Source: Mesotaenium endlicherianum
Lineage: Eukaryota; Streptophyta; Zygnematophyceae; Zygnematales; Mesotaeniaceae
Reading direction: 5' to 3'
DNA: 64,000 nt
Assembly (NCBI GenBank): GCA_009602735.1
Contig: WELA01009928.1
Span: forward strand, 480,925 to 544,924
The stretch's first letter is position 1. Each line of letters starts with the position of its first letter. Below the pieces are notes generated by a model. That model was not told the DNA's origin. It saw only the letters and a list, made by a program, of their open reading frames with translations, and ran no database searches. A program made the translations under genes and the position numbers. Below, in pieces: positions 22,226 to 36,225 of the stretch.

Positions 22226-25200
22226 TTAGCGGATGCTGCGATACATGGGACTGTACATACAGCGCTTGGTGTACAAAAGAAGGTCCTTGGGGCGGGGCTG
22301 ACGTGTAGCCAAACCTGCGCACATCTCGAGCCACATCAACGAAGCGATATGTGAGCTTGGGCACAAGCCGTTTGGCTTGCAGATGGAAGTAATGGACCGC
22401 TCTTTCTCACCTGCCATTTCTAAGCACGTAGCAATGAGCTCGCGGCAAGTGGACATCCAACAGAGGGGGATAGCTGAAGCATTTAGCGTCTGGAGTGAAA
22501 GAGAATGAGCGACATGCAGGTAGACTTTGCCTGGGACAAGTCACTGTCGAAAAGAAACAAAAAAAAGAGCATGCTCAGGACATATCAGAGCAGCTCGCGA
22601 GCACGGCACAACACCTGGCCAAGCCTAAGTGTTCCAATCCAACTGTCACAGCAAAAGCACCGCAGCGTACAGCTCAGCGAGCACCACATACCCAGATCGT
22701 AAGCTTTTGTGGCCACCGCTGCAGCTATGCGAGCCGAAATCTCGCGGATGCCCTCAAAGGGTGGGAAGACTAAGCCCTTGGCCCTGTGCTCGTCTGTCAC
22801 CTGTGCAGCCAATGCTTCCGCTGCACACGCTCAACGAAGAAGGCCAGGTTCAGCAGATCACGCTGACCTATGCCACCATGCCCCCACTGCTGAAAGCAGA
22901 ACACCTCATTCCTGAGATGGCCCCTCACTGTAAAGAGTGGTGGGAAAACGAGCTGCATATTCTAGCGTGCTGTGCTGCCAACTGACATGAGCCCTTCATG
23001 CATCCCAGGGGGCCAAGAGTGACACCACGAGATTATATAAGCTATATGGCATGCACACTCTGTGAACATGAAAGCGCAATGGGCACCAACAGGTAGCCAA
23101 CAAGTGCTCATGCGCGCACACGTGCATGAGTGTACGCGTGCATGAGCGTACACATGCAAACTGAAGACCCCCGCTAGGTACCACTGAAATGCCGGCAGTC
23201 AGGAGCGCGCCCAGGGCGAACCAAGAAGCAGGTAAAGGAGCAGCAGGGGGGCCAGAAGAAGGGCGCGCAAGCTTTACACACGACGGCATTACCTGCGGCG
23301 AGGAACATGTCGTCGTGGATGCGCACCGAGTCCGCCACTATGACGCCCTGCCCTATGCCTGGGAAGATGTATGCGTTATTTGCCTGCATGTCGCCAGCCA
23401 CACCCCGGCGTTGGGTGATTGCAAGCAATGCAGATAGCACAGACAGAGGAGAGCAGGGGCCGGGGCTGAGAGGAGGGTGGGAGGGCGCGATGGCATGTGG
23501 CCAGGAGTCAAAACACAAGGCTGAGTCTTTGACTGTGCATCGACGGCCAGTCCACAAGAGCAAGCCTTCCGTAATCTAGGAACACATTTGCAGCAACACT
23601 AGGAGCGCGTGCATTGTGTGGCTTTGCGAAAGTCCCTGCCCTCCCGTGCGCGTGTGCCTCTGAGAGCGCACCCGAGTGCCGGGCATGCTCATGCACTTCA
23701 GCAGAGCTTTAGGACCCACCAAAACAAAATAGAGGCCAAACATGCAGTCCCTGAAGCAAACTATTGCATTCGGCCGCAGCAAGATTGGGAGGGCACCTGG
23801 CCACTGTAGATCTTCTTCCCGTCCACATCCACGGGGTCAAAGGGACTCCCACTCGCGAAGATGGCAGTGCCCTGTAAATCACAGAGAAATTCGCAGAGAG
23901 GTTGCAGCCAGAAACAGTTGACCAGCCAAGCTCGCGTCAATTTTTTTGTGTAGGTGAAGCAACAAAAATCTACACTTTTTTCTGAGCCAGCGGGCAACTG
24001 GTTCAAAGAGAGCTGCTGCCTGGTTCAAAGAGAAGCAACCACAAAGAGGAGCAAGAGTGTCCACGCCCAAACATCTCAAGCTGGTATGCACGGGCAATGG
24101 GAAAGAAGACAGAAAGAGAGACAGCGCAGCCCTCCTGGTGCCTGTGCCCAAAACCAGCATCGATACATGGAGGGTTCAAAGTCGTCGCGCGACATGCCAA
24201 GATTCGACATGCGAAGCTTAAGCCCCAAGACGAAGCCCAGCTCGTAGAACAGCATCTTGCGTTCCCAGAACAATAATAGAATGTAACAAAAGGGCCGGAC
24301 TGACCTTGGTGTGCTTGTAGGCATCCTCGGCAGTGCACTCGGCCTTGGAGGTTGGATTCGACAGCGCAAACACGACGGGCCGCTGCTCATCCTCCCCCAA
24401 AGCCCACACAGTTGCGCGCACACAGCACGATGAGCAACACTACGATCATCTCGTCTCCCCACAATGCATGGCCGGAGCATTGGCGCTCCCCACCGGGAGG
24501 AGTGGCGTCCCTCACGAGGATCCTGCGTTCCAAGAGCAGTGCCTAGACCAGGGCCTGTGGAGCCGGTGCCTGATGAAGCGGGCAGGCAAGAGGGGCATCC
24601 TGCTGCTCCATTTGAAACTCCGAGCACCTGCTACAACCCTGAGTGTGCAATTCTGAGCATTCCCCTGCCCCGGCACTTCCCCTCTCCAACCCCCTCTCCT
24701 CTCCCCTCAACCAACACACACAGACGTGCATGTAAATACTTGTCTAGGTAGAAAGATTTTCCTGTGCGCGTGTGCGCGTGTGCGCCTGTGTGTATATGTG
24801 TGCGTGTACGCGTATAAGTGCGTATCTGCCAATATCCTGGGCATGCCAAATGGGATGAATAAGAAAACGGAGGTGGAACAAATGTGCTTGAGGGTTGCTC
24901 TGAGTGTTTCTTGGATGCACAAGAGAGGGGGAGGGACGCAGGGCAGCAGAAGAGAGAGCACCTCGTGGTTCTTGGCCATCTCTTGCAGCACCTCCTTGGT
25001 GAAGAAGCCCGCCTGCGCCGAGGTGCCGATGATCACCGAAGGCTTGATGGACTGTCGTGCCACACGAGCAGGCCGATGGTGCCACGTGTCAGAAATGTGA
25101 AGGTGAAATGACCACTCCGCATGCACGGGGTTACAAATACCACCCTCTTCCACACGATCCCTGCTCAGGGGAATAAAACGCCTTGTGCAGGATGTGGCCT

Positions 25201-28200
25201 TGGGCTAAGGAAGGGTCAGTACACCAATCATGTGTTGAAAATACGCGTGCATGGTGTGACAGTGCTGCTGAGGCCCCCACTCATGCAAAAAGCAGAAAAG
25301 GTTCATAGGTTGTATCATCCTGAAGCCAATATACTATCGAGACTCTCCCCAGCCAGCTGGCAAACAGAGGCGCTCAACGGCCCTGACAAGCCGTTTGAAA
25401 ATAAGCTTCACATCAACTGGGACAATCATGCACTGCAGCTGCCCTTCTCTACTCGGTAGCAGCTGCCACTAGCGCTAGGGAGGACAGGTGCAGGCAGCAT
25501 CATCCGCAAAGCAAATGGGGGGCAGCTGGCAGTGCGGCGAGCGGCCCGCTCACCGCGACGGTGGAGATGAGGTCGGGCCGCTCCTCGTGCTCGTGCGCAA
25601 ACGGCTTCTTGAAGCTTGCCAGGGAGTCCTTGCGCGACGCCGTCACCAAGCCCTGCGGATGTCGCCAAAGCCCTTCCTCGCGTCAGTGCCACGTGTCGAC
25701 TCCTTGAGAGCCCTAGCCTTGCCGCGGGGAATATTTGCGCAAGGCCTTGTTGCAAGATGCATGGCTTTGAACTAACTGAGATAACAAACATACAGGAAAA
25801 GAAAGGCCCTGCAGAAGGACGTCGCAAGTGTCTGTGCATAGGCAAGGAGAACTGCGTGGGCGTCCTCTAAGATGCTCAGAGACTCGCAGCCACGTGAGCA
25901 TAGGCCCGAGCAGGAACGAGCAAGAGATGCCGGGATAGGCATGAAAGTTGTCAGGACGTGCTCAAAAACCAGGAATCTGTTTTAAACTCTTGCATTTACA
26001 ACTGTACAGCTCTTTGACACTTCCGAAAATATCACTAGTCCAGAACCATCACTCCCTTGAGTACGAGCCGACGGGAGTTAAGGGAAGCACCTTAGAGTCC
26101 ACTAACCATATGCTCTTCCGCGCTTCTTCTAAAGATGTCTTGTCCTGCCAGCAGAAGAAAGACCCAACACATATATACATTGAAGAGGAAACCTCTAGAG
26201 CAGAAGGCCCTCCAGGAGCATCCTCTGGGGGCGGGCGTCAGCTGCGCAGCATGTCGCACGGCCTAAACAGATTCTGTTCTTACAAAGCCATCAAGCGTTC
26301 TGCGATCGAGGAATCTAAGCATGCAACTTGCCTACAAGAGGAAAACAACAAGGGAACGCGCGAGAACTCAATGTCTTCGGGCACGGTGTCCACACGAGCA
26401 CCCCTTCCAGGGTGGACGGAGATTTATATATGATAACGGGGGCGACGAACTGAAGGCTGTCCGAGTATGGATTCTTGACTATGCAGAAATTCCAGTGTGC
26501 AACCCATGCACAGTCCAAGTAAAATGGCTCAGGGGCAAGATACGCAGCGAAGTCTTGGAAGCCGCATGTGCCATCTCAGTCTGGGCTCCCACAGACCAGG
26601 GGCACGGACACTCGAGCGAGCACTGCGGAGCAGGCTTCATGCCACATTGATGCTTAAGAAGGAGCTTAAGACACAGAGAAGTGGCACTTAGGCAGAAGAG
26701 GGTGGGGGCTGTACCTCTCGGCTCATGTAGGTTGCGATGATCTCCGCAATGCCTGTGCCTGCCTGCAGCGTGCAGAGAGGCGCAGCAGCGGAAAGCATAT
26801 ATAATAAGAAGCTGGTGCCATGCTCGCTCCGAAGATGGCCCAAAGAAGCACCACTCTCAAGCGAGAGCATAGGGCCTACAGCATGCCGCAACAGCGGGAA
26901 TTTTGCAGGGACATTATTTCACCACTCGCTTACATCCACGCGCATGCATGTGCCCCCATACATGCACACAGGGTTTAAGCCACACACAAGCGGTGCATGC
27001 ACACACACACACACATGGACTACACAGACACGCACGGCCCAAAACAGTCTGAGATTTGCGGACATGTGAGCAGCACTCCTGAGAGCAACATGTGCAAAAG
27101 GAGAATATGTATAGCGTGGAGGGGTCTGTTTGAAGAGGGGGCCTACTTCACCAGCACCCAGAAACACGAACGAGTGCTCGCTCAGCTTCTTGCCCGTCAT
27201 TGGCATGGAGGCCAACAAGCCTGCCAGCGCCACAGAGGCAGTGCCCTGCTCACACGCAGTGGCACGCACGTCAATTCTGCTGACACGGAAGCTACAACTT
27301 AACGACAAGCTTCTCCGAGCCGTGGCACGAGGAACATCGAGAGCATCGAGAGTGATGCGGAATAGCAGGGAGAATTCTCACCACACACAACAGACGAACA
27401 AAGTGGGCTGCAGCAGAAGAAATCCGAGCAACACTCAGTCGTGTCTTGCCCTACGGTCCCAGCAGCAGATGGGAAGCGAGCTTACCTGAATGTCGTCGTT
27501 GAATGTCAGGTGGGTGGTCTGGTACTTGGCCAACAGTCGGAACGCGTTGTGGTTCCCAAAGTCCTCAAACTGGAAAGAAAAGAAATGCAAAATGGAGGTC
27601 AGGAACCATATTAAGGCAAACCTAGGCAAACCCCGCTGCAGCTGTCCCCGACGGTATGCCCGCTGGCCTTAAGCATTGCAGGAGGCGACTACAGCCCTTG
27701 ATGCCTCTTATCGACGGCACCAGGCTTCGTGACATCTGGGGCTGGGTAGTTAATATTTCTCGGCACTACCTATAATGATACTCCAGACGTGCAATCCATT
27801 GGACGAACACAGTAGCAGGCTGTGCCGTGCACCAACCTGTACCAGGACCTTCTCCCCGTACGCTTGCTTCACCGCTTGCATGAACTCGTCAATAAAATCG
27901 TCGTACTCCTGCAGCAGATGCGTGACACAAAAAACACACAGACACAGACAGACACACGCACACAGACGCACACATCACATTCAGCAACGTGTGCCAGGTA
28001 TGGCTAACAGATTCCTTGGTCCAAAGTGCAGTTGTGAGGGGCAGCAGCATGATGATACGCAGCCTAGCAAGCAAGCAGGAGTGCTGCGTAGGCAGCCCCC
28101 CGAAGAAACTGGCAGTAATGGTCAGGAGGCTAGTGTCGGGGCTTCGCGCTGCTCTCAATACCTCCAGGCTTGGCCCTTGAACATGCACAAGGCCACTGCT

Positions 28201-31200
28201 ATTTTGCCATCCACTGCACTTTGCCTCCCTCCCAGAGACCATCTCCGCATTTGTCAAGAAGCTCCCATAGACCACCTCACTCGCCAAGCAAACACTAAAG
28301 TCTAGATGTTTTGAATGAGCACGTACACATCGATGAAACTGTGTGGTGCACTCAGACATGCACGTTGCGGGCTGCACGGGTGGGCAATGGCAGGTCTCGG
28401 CACAGCCCACAGTGGTCCCGTTGCACTGCACTGCTCCCATCGATAGTGTATGCTCAAAAGGTGACGACGTACGAAAGCGTGACAACAGCTATATACAACC
28501 CAAGTGTTAGGCCTTGGCTTTCGAGCCAGTGCGTAGGCGACATCACCCACACAGGGGAGGGACACACGCACAAAGGGTGCGCATGTCTGTAGCAGCCTTT
28601 CACCTGGCCAGTGGCGCGCTTCTGACGCAGCCCTATGTAGTACTTGTTGTCCAGCAGCTCCTGGTTGTTGGTGCCCACGTCCAGGCTGATGGGGAGGCAC
28701 TGCGCACCCAGTTCCACCCACGCACGCAGACGTCAGCACCAGCATGGCTTCAACATCTGGTAGAGTGAACTGCTGCAGTTGACCAGCGCAGACTTAACGT
28801 GCGGCTGCAGAGTGGGCTGCTCGGCTGCTGCAGTTTTAGGTTGGAACACAAGCTGACTGCTTGCTGGTGTCCAGCGTGAGGACGTCCTTAGAGGACAGAC
28901 ATGCTGGCAAGAGCGCTGCAACGTGATAATGCTTTTCTAATCTTGCCAGAAGAGAGGTCCAGGCCCAGTAATGCAGGCAGACAGATTGTGCTCGGGCGAG
29001 TGAAAGTGCTGGCTTGAGTGTAAGCAGCTCAGCTGGTGGCAGTTGGTGGCACTCACAGAGGAAGGACGCACGCCGCCCAGCGCGGTGTACAGGGCCAGTT
29101 TGCCCACGGGTATTCCCATGCCCTGTGTAGAACGTACCAGACATGCACCCTCGGCCACCTTTTCAGCTTCCGCGTGATCAGGTAGCTAAGTGCAAAGCAG
29201 GAGGTCAAGCTTTTCACACATGCATGCATACTTTGTGTAGACGTGAAATATTTTGCAGCATAAGATATTTTAAGAAATACACACATAAACATATGTATAT
29301 ATGTATATATGGGTATCATATACAAAAATATGAATCCATGAAAACATGTGTGTTCTGAGTTCACATGGACACGAGAATGTAGTTCTTTGAGCATTATTTA
29401 TAACACAAATAAACAAACTTCACATATACAAGAAAAAAGCTTTCAGGTACTTCAGCAAGGTTGAGCATGAACAATGCTTAGGAACAGCTGCAGCAACGAC
29501 TGTGCAGATCTTAACTAGCGCAGCAGTGAGGAAGAGGCCCACGCGTACCTGCAGGCCCAGGTCACCCAGGCCCAGGATGCGCTCCCCGTCCGTTACCACA
29601 ATGACGCCCACGTTGCGCTCGGGCCAGTTCTTCAGGATCTCCAGCAAGTCCCCCCTGCAGGTAAACAAGTAAAGAGAAAGTGAGGGGTAATTAAGAAGTG
29701 TCACATACGGCCGGCAGAACCGTGCCACCAAGCGTCCAGCTGACGATCAAGAACAAATTAAAAACACACGAAGAACTTCACAAAACAAAGAGTATACCCC
29801 CCCCCCCCNNNNNNNNNNNNNNNNNNNNNNNNNNNNNNNNNNNNNNNNNNNNNNNNNNNNNNNNNNNNNNNNNNNNNNNNNNNNNNNNNNNNNNNNNNNN
29901 NNNNNNNNNNNNNNNNNNNNNNNNNNNNNNNNNNNNNNNNNNNNNNNNNNNNNNNNNNNNNNNNNNNNNNNNNNNNNNNNNNNNNNNNNNNNNNNNNNNN
30001 NNNNNNNNNNNNNNNNNNNNNNNNNNNNNNNNNNNNNNNNNNNNNNNNNNNNNNNNNNNNNNNNNNNNNNNNNNNNNNNNNNNNNNNNNNNNNNNNNNNN
30101 NNNNNNNNNNNNNNNNNNNNNNNNNNNNNNNNNNNNNNNNNNNNNNNNNNNNNNNNNNNNNNNNNNNNNNNNNNNNNNNNNNNNNNNNNNNNNNNNNNNN
30201 NNNNNNNNNNNCGGCCCCCACCCTCCCCCCCCGTTGATCCACGCCTCCTCCTAATGCCACTGTGCTGCGAGAAGCTCATTGAAAGAATGCAGGCCACGGG
30301 CGAGGTGGGCGCGCGACCTGTCTCAAGGAGCCTGCGAATGCCACGTCTTCCCAATGAAGCACAACGTTTAGCTTCCGAAGGCGCAGCAGTACACCCTTGC
30401 AGCAGCAGCTCAAGTGCACGCTCTCAGGCTGGCTGCTTTTGCTCCACGGTCCTTCCACTGGCAGGAGGGAGCATGGCACCTGTGCCTTGCAACCCCCCGG
30501 CGGCAACCGAGCAGTTACGACTCTAGAGGGGGAGAAGAGACCGCTTGTAGGCAGCGAAGCCCGCCACTCACTTGTCCTTGATGGAGATGTAGAGGCCGCG
30601 GGGGCGGTGGAAGATGGCGCCGTACTTCTGGCAGGCCTCGCCCACGGTGGGCGTGTACACCACGGGCATCAGCTCCTCCACGTGGCGCACCAGGGCTGCG
30701 TAGAACAGCCTCTCGTTGCGGTCCTGCGCGGCGGGGTGGGTACGGGCACAGGCCACACGTGTCAGCAAGGAGACTGGCACGAGACAAGGACAGGCCGGGC
30801 TCAAGACAGGCGCATTGCTGGCGAGGCCTCAGGGCGCGTGAAGTTCAGCAACGTGGTAACTCTCCAAGTGGCTTCTTTACGCATAGCTTGGAGGGGGCCA
30901 AAGGGCACAAGCAGACAGAGGGCCCGAGCAGATGGGAAGGAAGATGCAGCAGTACAGCTCGCAGTAGGTCTGCAGCTGCGCCTTCATTGACCATGACCAG
31001 GACCCTTCTGGCTGTGACTTTGCTGCAAAAGCGCTCCCTCACAGAAAGCATGCAGACGGACTAAATGAGAACCCCAGCCATGAGCTTGCCATGTTCCTCA
31101 GGAGTTGACTCCAGGCGAGTGTGCACGAGCTTGCGGCCGAGACCAGTGCCAGGGCAACGGACGCACCTGCGTGTCCATCATGGCCACATACTTCTGGAGA

Positions 31201-32984
31201 GGATTGGCATATCCACGGATGTTCTCCATCAGTCTCTCCAGCTGTGTACACCCACGGGAAAGAGCGTGTCACGAGAACTTCAGCCGGTGTGACTCAGGCC
31301 AGAGGTGCGGTGAAGATGCAACGTTCGGCCCTATCGTGCACGTGTAAAGTCCCTTGGTCTCGTCGTGGCGAATGACTCACACGAGGAGTACCACTGTCGC
31401 TGCAGACCAAGGTTGTCTTGACCTATGAAGTATAGGTGCATGATTGGCAAGCTTCCAGTACGTGCCTGTGAGCATAGGAATGTGTATATGGATATAGTTG
31501 GCTTATAATAATTACATTTACACGTACATATGTGTATATATGTGTATGTATGGGTCTAGAAACAAAAATTTATTAATATCATATTCAGACTTCTGCACCG
31601 TGCCTGTACATGAGCACGCATATATACATTTGAATGTGCAGCCCCTCAAACTCTCCTCCATGCATCTGAACGCCAGCATTTGTTGGTGCAGGTGTCGCTG
31701 CAGGAACTTCTAGAAGCATATGCACACAGTGCTCATGTACACTTGAGATTGTAATGCCTACAAATATGATCTTTGACACAGCATGTAATATAAAAAGTGA
31801 ACATGAAGAAACACAGCACCATCTGCAACCATACTTTTCACACCGTTTTCTACTTCAACCATGACCGACAAGACAACACAGAAGGAGTAAATGATTACCT
31901 GCAGCTCTTGGTCAAGTTCTGCCGGTGGAAGTAGACCACGCAGGTAGTGCCTGTTACGCTCCTCCTTTGTAAACGCCAGCCCCTTGTTGAATCTTGGGTC
32001 TCTGAGAAGCTCTACGCCACTGCAGGGAAATAAAAGAGGAAACACCAATTGACTTCAACCACATTATTCTGACAAGGACAACTCAAGCATTACTGCTTTC
32101 ACTTCCGGTTAATACACACTTGAGTGCTCCATATCAGGTCATGTCATCATTGAAATTCTTCACTTCCCTCCACATAGCAGTTTTTCCCTGTCTCATAGCC
32201 CCTTCAAGTTACAATTTGCGATGTATCAATTTTGAAACAAGAAAAAAGAGGTCCTAATGCAAAATTCTTACAATGGCATGTTGTAAGCGAACAAACAATC
32301 TCCAAGACTCCCAAAGCGCTCCCAATTGAGAAAGTGGATGAATGGACACAGGAATACGATACTAATCATTCCAATTAGTCTGATCGAATGACGTATGTGG
32401 ATATACCTACCCATGGTTGCCCATTTCCAATGTTGCATGTATCGTTTGCTGGATCTCGGTATAAGAAAAAAATGGAAATGAGAATGACGACTAGATTAGT
32501 CCCGATCGTGTCATAGGAGAAGGGACTAATTCCATAAGCCAACAGTTCTCCTCCTTCACTCGTAAGGTGCATGGAATGTTTAGGAGGGCACAATTAGCAG
32601 TGTTCTATACTTGCTAAGGCATGCAAATCCTCCCCTTCGCTCAAGTGTGTTGGCATTTCTTTTGAGAAAGATGGTTGCAAACCTGGCAACACAGCGCATC
32701 CAAGGGGTCATGGACTGATTTTCCGTGGCAGAATCCTCGCCGAAAATGTCTTGCACCCCTCCTTCGACCGTTTTACTGGCATCTTTATCAAGGACACCTG
32801 GTCCTCCACCACGCACCTCTTGCAACTGACTCTCCATTGTCGCAGCAGACTCCGTCCCTCTAAAGGCACGGTTTGACCACCTAAACGCTCTGTACTTACT
32901 TCCAGAAACAGAACTGTGCCTAAACAAGCAGCACAGCGGGTTCTTCACACGACTAATGGCCTTGTAGGTAATCTGGCAGAACAT
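22226..32984 (-). CDS. NADP-ME: NADP-dependent malic enzyme, probably organellar
   Basis: Nineteen exons on the minus strand: 32683-32984, 31899-32019, 31167-31241, 30572-30723, 29549-29654, 29057-29122, 28604-28699, 27837-27908, 27486-27569, 27147-27245, 26715-26762, 26091-26144, 25554-25652, 24962-25051, 24305-24382, 23797-23871, 23293-23383, 22692-22820, 22226-22314. They sum to 1926 nt, 641 residues. The enzyme oxidatively decarboxylates malate to pyruvate and CO2 with reduction of NAD(P). [20 protein letters not shown] at about 70-90 resembles the N-terminal block of plant NADP-ME. Catalytic Tyr189 lies in [16 protein letters not shown], Lys260 in GMGIPVGKL, and metal ligands are Glu332, Asp333 (FEDF) and Asp356 (FNDDIQGT). 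The nucleotide-binding loop is FLGAGEAGTGIAE at 386-398. Residues 1-50 are basic, Ser-rich and free of acidic residues, like a transit peptide; mitochondrion versus plastid is open. Coenzyme choice is inferred from overall similarity. Confidence 0.95.
29809..30211. other. Assembly gap (403 N)
   Basis: A run of N between C-rich homopolymers, inside malic enzyme intron 4 (29655-30571). No coding sequence appears to be missing, because phases match across it. Confidence 0.99.
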
Positions 32985-33294
32985 TCAAGACAGAAAATGG
33001 CTAACAAATTTGTGAATCAGCCAAAGCTAGATGCTGAGAACCAGATGCGTAAGTGTCAGCTATGAAGGAAGCTCGGTAAACTGGATTCGCGGAGAAAAGC
33101 ACCGAAAGAAACTGCCAAGCAAATTGGCATTGTGAACCGTGATGAGTTGGCTCGCATCGCGGGGAGACATTTCGCCACGCTGGCGCTGGCACGAGCCACT
33201 CCGCGTTGCTCTGACTCCATCCATCCTGATTCATTCCGACTGATCCCGACCATTGTGACCCATTGTAACCCAGCATAACTGGTCATAACCCATG
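32985..33294. promoter_or_regulatory. Malic enzyme upstream region
   Basis: About 310 bp between the malic enzyme ATG and the target duplication of the Mutator-like element. It must hold the 5' UTR and probably part of the promoter; no motif could be assigned. Confidence 0.4.
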
Positions 33295-33303
33295 TTTTTG
33301 TAA

Positions 33304-34369
33304 GGTATAATTACAATTTTACCATTGATTGACGCCGAAAAATCAGAATCACCATCGATTTGTGCTAAGTGGACAGCGGTATCCAGATCAGGCCCCAGGA
33401 TTCGAGATAAATTTTATGTTATTTGCTTCTTTGGATGTTTTAAAATCATGAAAAATCTTAGATTATGTCGAAAGAAATCCTGGTCATTGGGAGCGGATGT
33501 CGCGTAAAATCCCAAAATCTGCTATGTTTCTTCAAAAATTGTCGTGGGATGTTATTAAGCCATCAAGAAAATCCCACCAAATATTGTCGGATGTTCTTGA
33601 AACCCTGACCGCCGCCCAGAGCAGGCCAGAGGATGTTTCCAAAATTTTCCGAAATCCGCGACTTATGTCGAATCCTGGGGCCTGATCCAGATTCTGCCAA
33701 TCTGGACCAAAATGCCACTTTCTTGACCTGAACCCCCCCGGATACATAGCAATGAGAACAAAGACTCATCTTATCAGTAGGTTCTGTCAGTAAAATCGTG
33801 TAAGTAAGATTTGACACGAATGAACGAGGGTGTGAAGTCGTTGCTCTCAAAGTAGGTCTTTTGTTCCGGATCTTGCTTCTCAGAAGAATTTTGGATTGGA
33901 TACCATTTTGCAACAAATTGACCGAAAGTTTAAAGAGTGGAGGGAAGGGCCGAAAAACCTTCGGGCCTGTGAACATTGAAGGTATAACGCTCTGTTAATT
34001 TCACGGTAAACTTCTGCGACGACTCGTGAAGCTTGCAGAAATTTGGAGGTTCGAAAGACGGAACGAAAGGTGCTCAAATATGGTGAGTGAAATTGGGCAC
34101 TACTTTTGTGTTAAAAAAGGTTGTCAGATCACATTCGTGTGAAGTCTACTCGCACGACTTACGGTGAACAAACTGAAAGTGCTCGACAGCACTCGCAGTA
34201 CCTAGTAATGTCAAAGTATGAAGGTGAAAAAGAAGCAAAAGAGGTTCGGGACGAAAAAAGGGTATCTCTGTCCAAATTGGCAGAATCTGTACAACTTTGT
34301 CCACTTTGTGCAAATCGATGGTGATTCTGGCCTTTCGGCGTCAATCGATGGTAAAACTGTAATTATCCC
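33304..34369. mobile_element. Non-autonomous Mutator-like DNA transposon (MULE)
   Basis: 1066 bp bounded by inverted ends of about 70 bp. The left end starts GGTATAATTACAATTTTACC and the right end, reversed, starts GGGATAATTACAGTTTTACC; both continue through GATTGACGCCGAAA and AGAATCACCATCGATTTG with roughly ten mismatches by eye. A perfect 9-bp target duplication TTTTTGTAA flanks it at 33295-33303 and 34370-34378. A 9-bp duplication with long inverted ends is typical of the Mutator superfamily. There is no transposase frame, so movement would depend on an enzyme from elsewhere. An inner inverted repeat (about 33386-33412 versus 33664-33692, core ATCAGGCCCCAGGATTCGA) suggests a foldback or nested origin. 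It sits about 320 bp upstream of the malic enzyme start. Confidence 0.85.
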
Positions 34370-34378
34370 TTTTTGTAA

Positions 34379-35337
34379 CTTTGTCGCGATTGGCAGATTT
34401 TCAGGCTGCCGACTATGTGTGGTCAAACGTCTGAAGCAGGTCGACGATGCAGGTGAACCGACGCGCTGATGTGTGTACGGATCTCCTTAGGAACTGAACG
34501 ATAACTTCAAAGCAGTCAAGACTTCGTTTGAGTGCACAATGCACATTTATTTCTAAAAGTTCTCAAAAGTTGCTAACAGATGCTAGAGTGTTCCAGTTAC
34601 GATTCATTTGGCTACTTGCACACCTAAGATATAGGTGGCAGATTGCTCGGCTCTATAATGATAAGGATGAGAAGGTTCTACTAAGTTCAAGGAAGACTAG
34701 GGATGGGGAGGGCTCTTATCGAAAGATGAGGCATTTGTGTCTCTCCTTCAATTTAGGAAAGTCATTACCGTGAAGCGTTGTGTGCTACCAACACCAAAAG
34801 TGTTAGATGTAAGCATGAGGAAGCTCCAGGCTTAGAGTGAGATGCTCAGATGTTGAGCAGCAGCTAAGAGTAGCACTAATCAAAACCATTCAGACCCTTA
34901 AAGATCTTATGTGGAAGGTCATAGAATTGTAGGATGCATTTTTGTGGTCTTTTTGGATATAAAATTTGTCAAATTTGATAAGTGTTGAGAAAATATATTT
35001 CTGAAGTTATATTAAGCTATTGGGTTGTTGAACAACCGTCCTTAACTCGTAGTGAGCGCAAAAAAACTTCATTTAAAGCAAGTCAAGCTTAGGGCCAATA
35101 CATTATGGGCATACAGGAAAAGTTCTATTCCGATCATCGCGCTAATCCGTTATTGGCGCTATTCTGTAATTCAATTGTAGAAAAACATATTCAAATGCAG
35201 AACTAACCAATTTTCAAGTCTTTGATTTTGAGTGAGCACACGCCCTCACCGTTCCATTGTCTTTCAAATGCTTTGACTCCAAGCGTCGCGATTTGCATAT
35301 ACAAATTTCACTGTTACAATATACGTGGGTGTACTTA
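34379..35337. other. AT-rich region between the MULE and the Gypsy cluster
   Basis: About 960 bp. I see no exon, inverted ends or recognisable repeat; only short chance open frames. Confidence 0.5.
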
Positions 35338-36052
35338 TGAAATGAATCAACTTACCAAATAGACAAATAACAATTAATTAAGATCTTTATATCAGCAAGT
35401 AATCTTTATGGTATCACCTGTTAATTGATTAAACAGCAAAGGACAACACACTAGCAGTGGATAATACTCGCAAGTCAAGTGCAAGTAGAATAGCATCAAT
35501 AATGCAATCAGCAAACTCATACATAAGCAAGGCTAGAAGAGTGCATATCAATGGCTTCTCGCCTTGGATCCAGATATCTCTCACTAAGCATTACAAGAGA
35601 GTTGGCCTCGTTTTCGAATGCCGAACTCGAGAGCAATCCTAGCATATGTACATGGAATGAGTTTACTGTTCAATGGCAAGTGCGATGGCATCGCCTACCC
35701 GGGAGTTAACCACGTTGGTAGGACCTCGGTTAACCAAATCCACCGCCATCTCCCATCATCCCGAATCGCCATCCATCCGAAGGATGTCATCTGGCCATTC
35801 ATCTAGCACGCCACACTTAGATGCGTATCTAAGCAGTTCGCTGCTACCGAGTACAGAAGTCAGCTGGCTGTCAAAGAATGTGTCAGCAAGCTGATCTAAG
35901 TTGACTTCAACCTGCTGCTCCCGACTGAGTCATTAAACTGATTATTTAATAAAGTCCAGCAAACTCAATATTAATTAAAGTTCAGCAGGTTGAACTTATT
36001 TAACTTTTATATTTAAATGAATATTATATCTACCAATATACTGATTCATTAC
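35338..36052 (-). repeat. B1 3' LTR (family B)
   Basis: 715 bp, reverse orientation, bounded by TGAAATGAATC and GATTCATTACA. It aligns along its full length to the B2 LTRs with more differences than those two show between themselves. A polypurine tract (TTGGAGGAAT read on the minus strand) abuts it. Confidence 0.88.
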
Positions 36053-36225
36053 AATTCCTCCAACTTAACAGGTTGTCGCCTTGACAACACTAACACTGGG
36101 TACATGGTTTTACCCAACTGAAAGTACTGATCCCCCTCCCCTTGCCTCTTGCTCCAACACTGATACCTAACGGTGGGGATCACTAGTAACAGCGTGCTGT
36201 GTCTTTTGCCCTCAGCCTACTGCCG

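Noticed and set aside
29698-30354. Open frames across the gap at 29809-30211
   Set aside because: They are built from N bases and C/G homopolymers inside malic enzyme intron 4.
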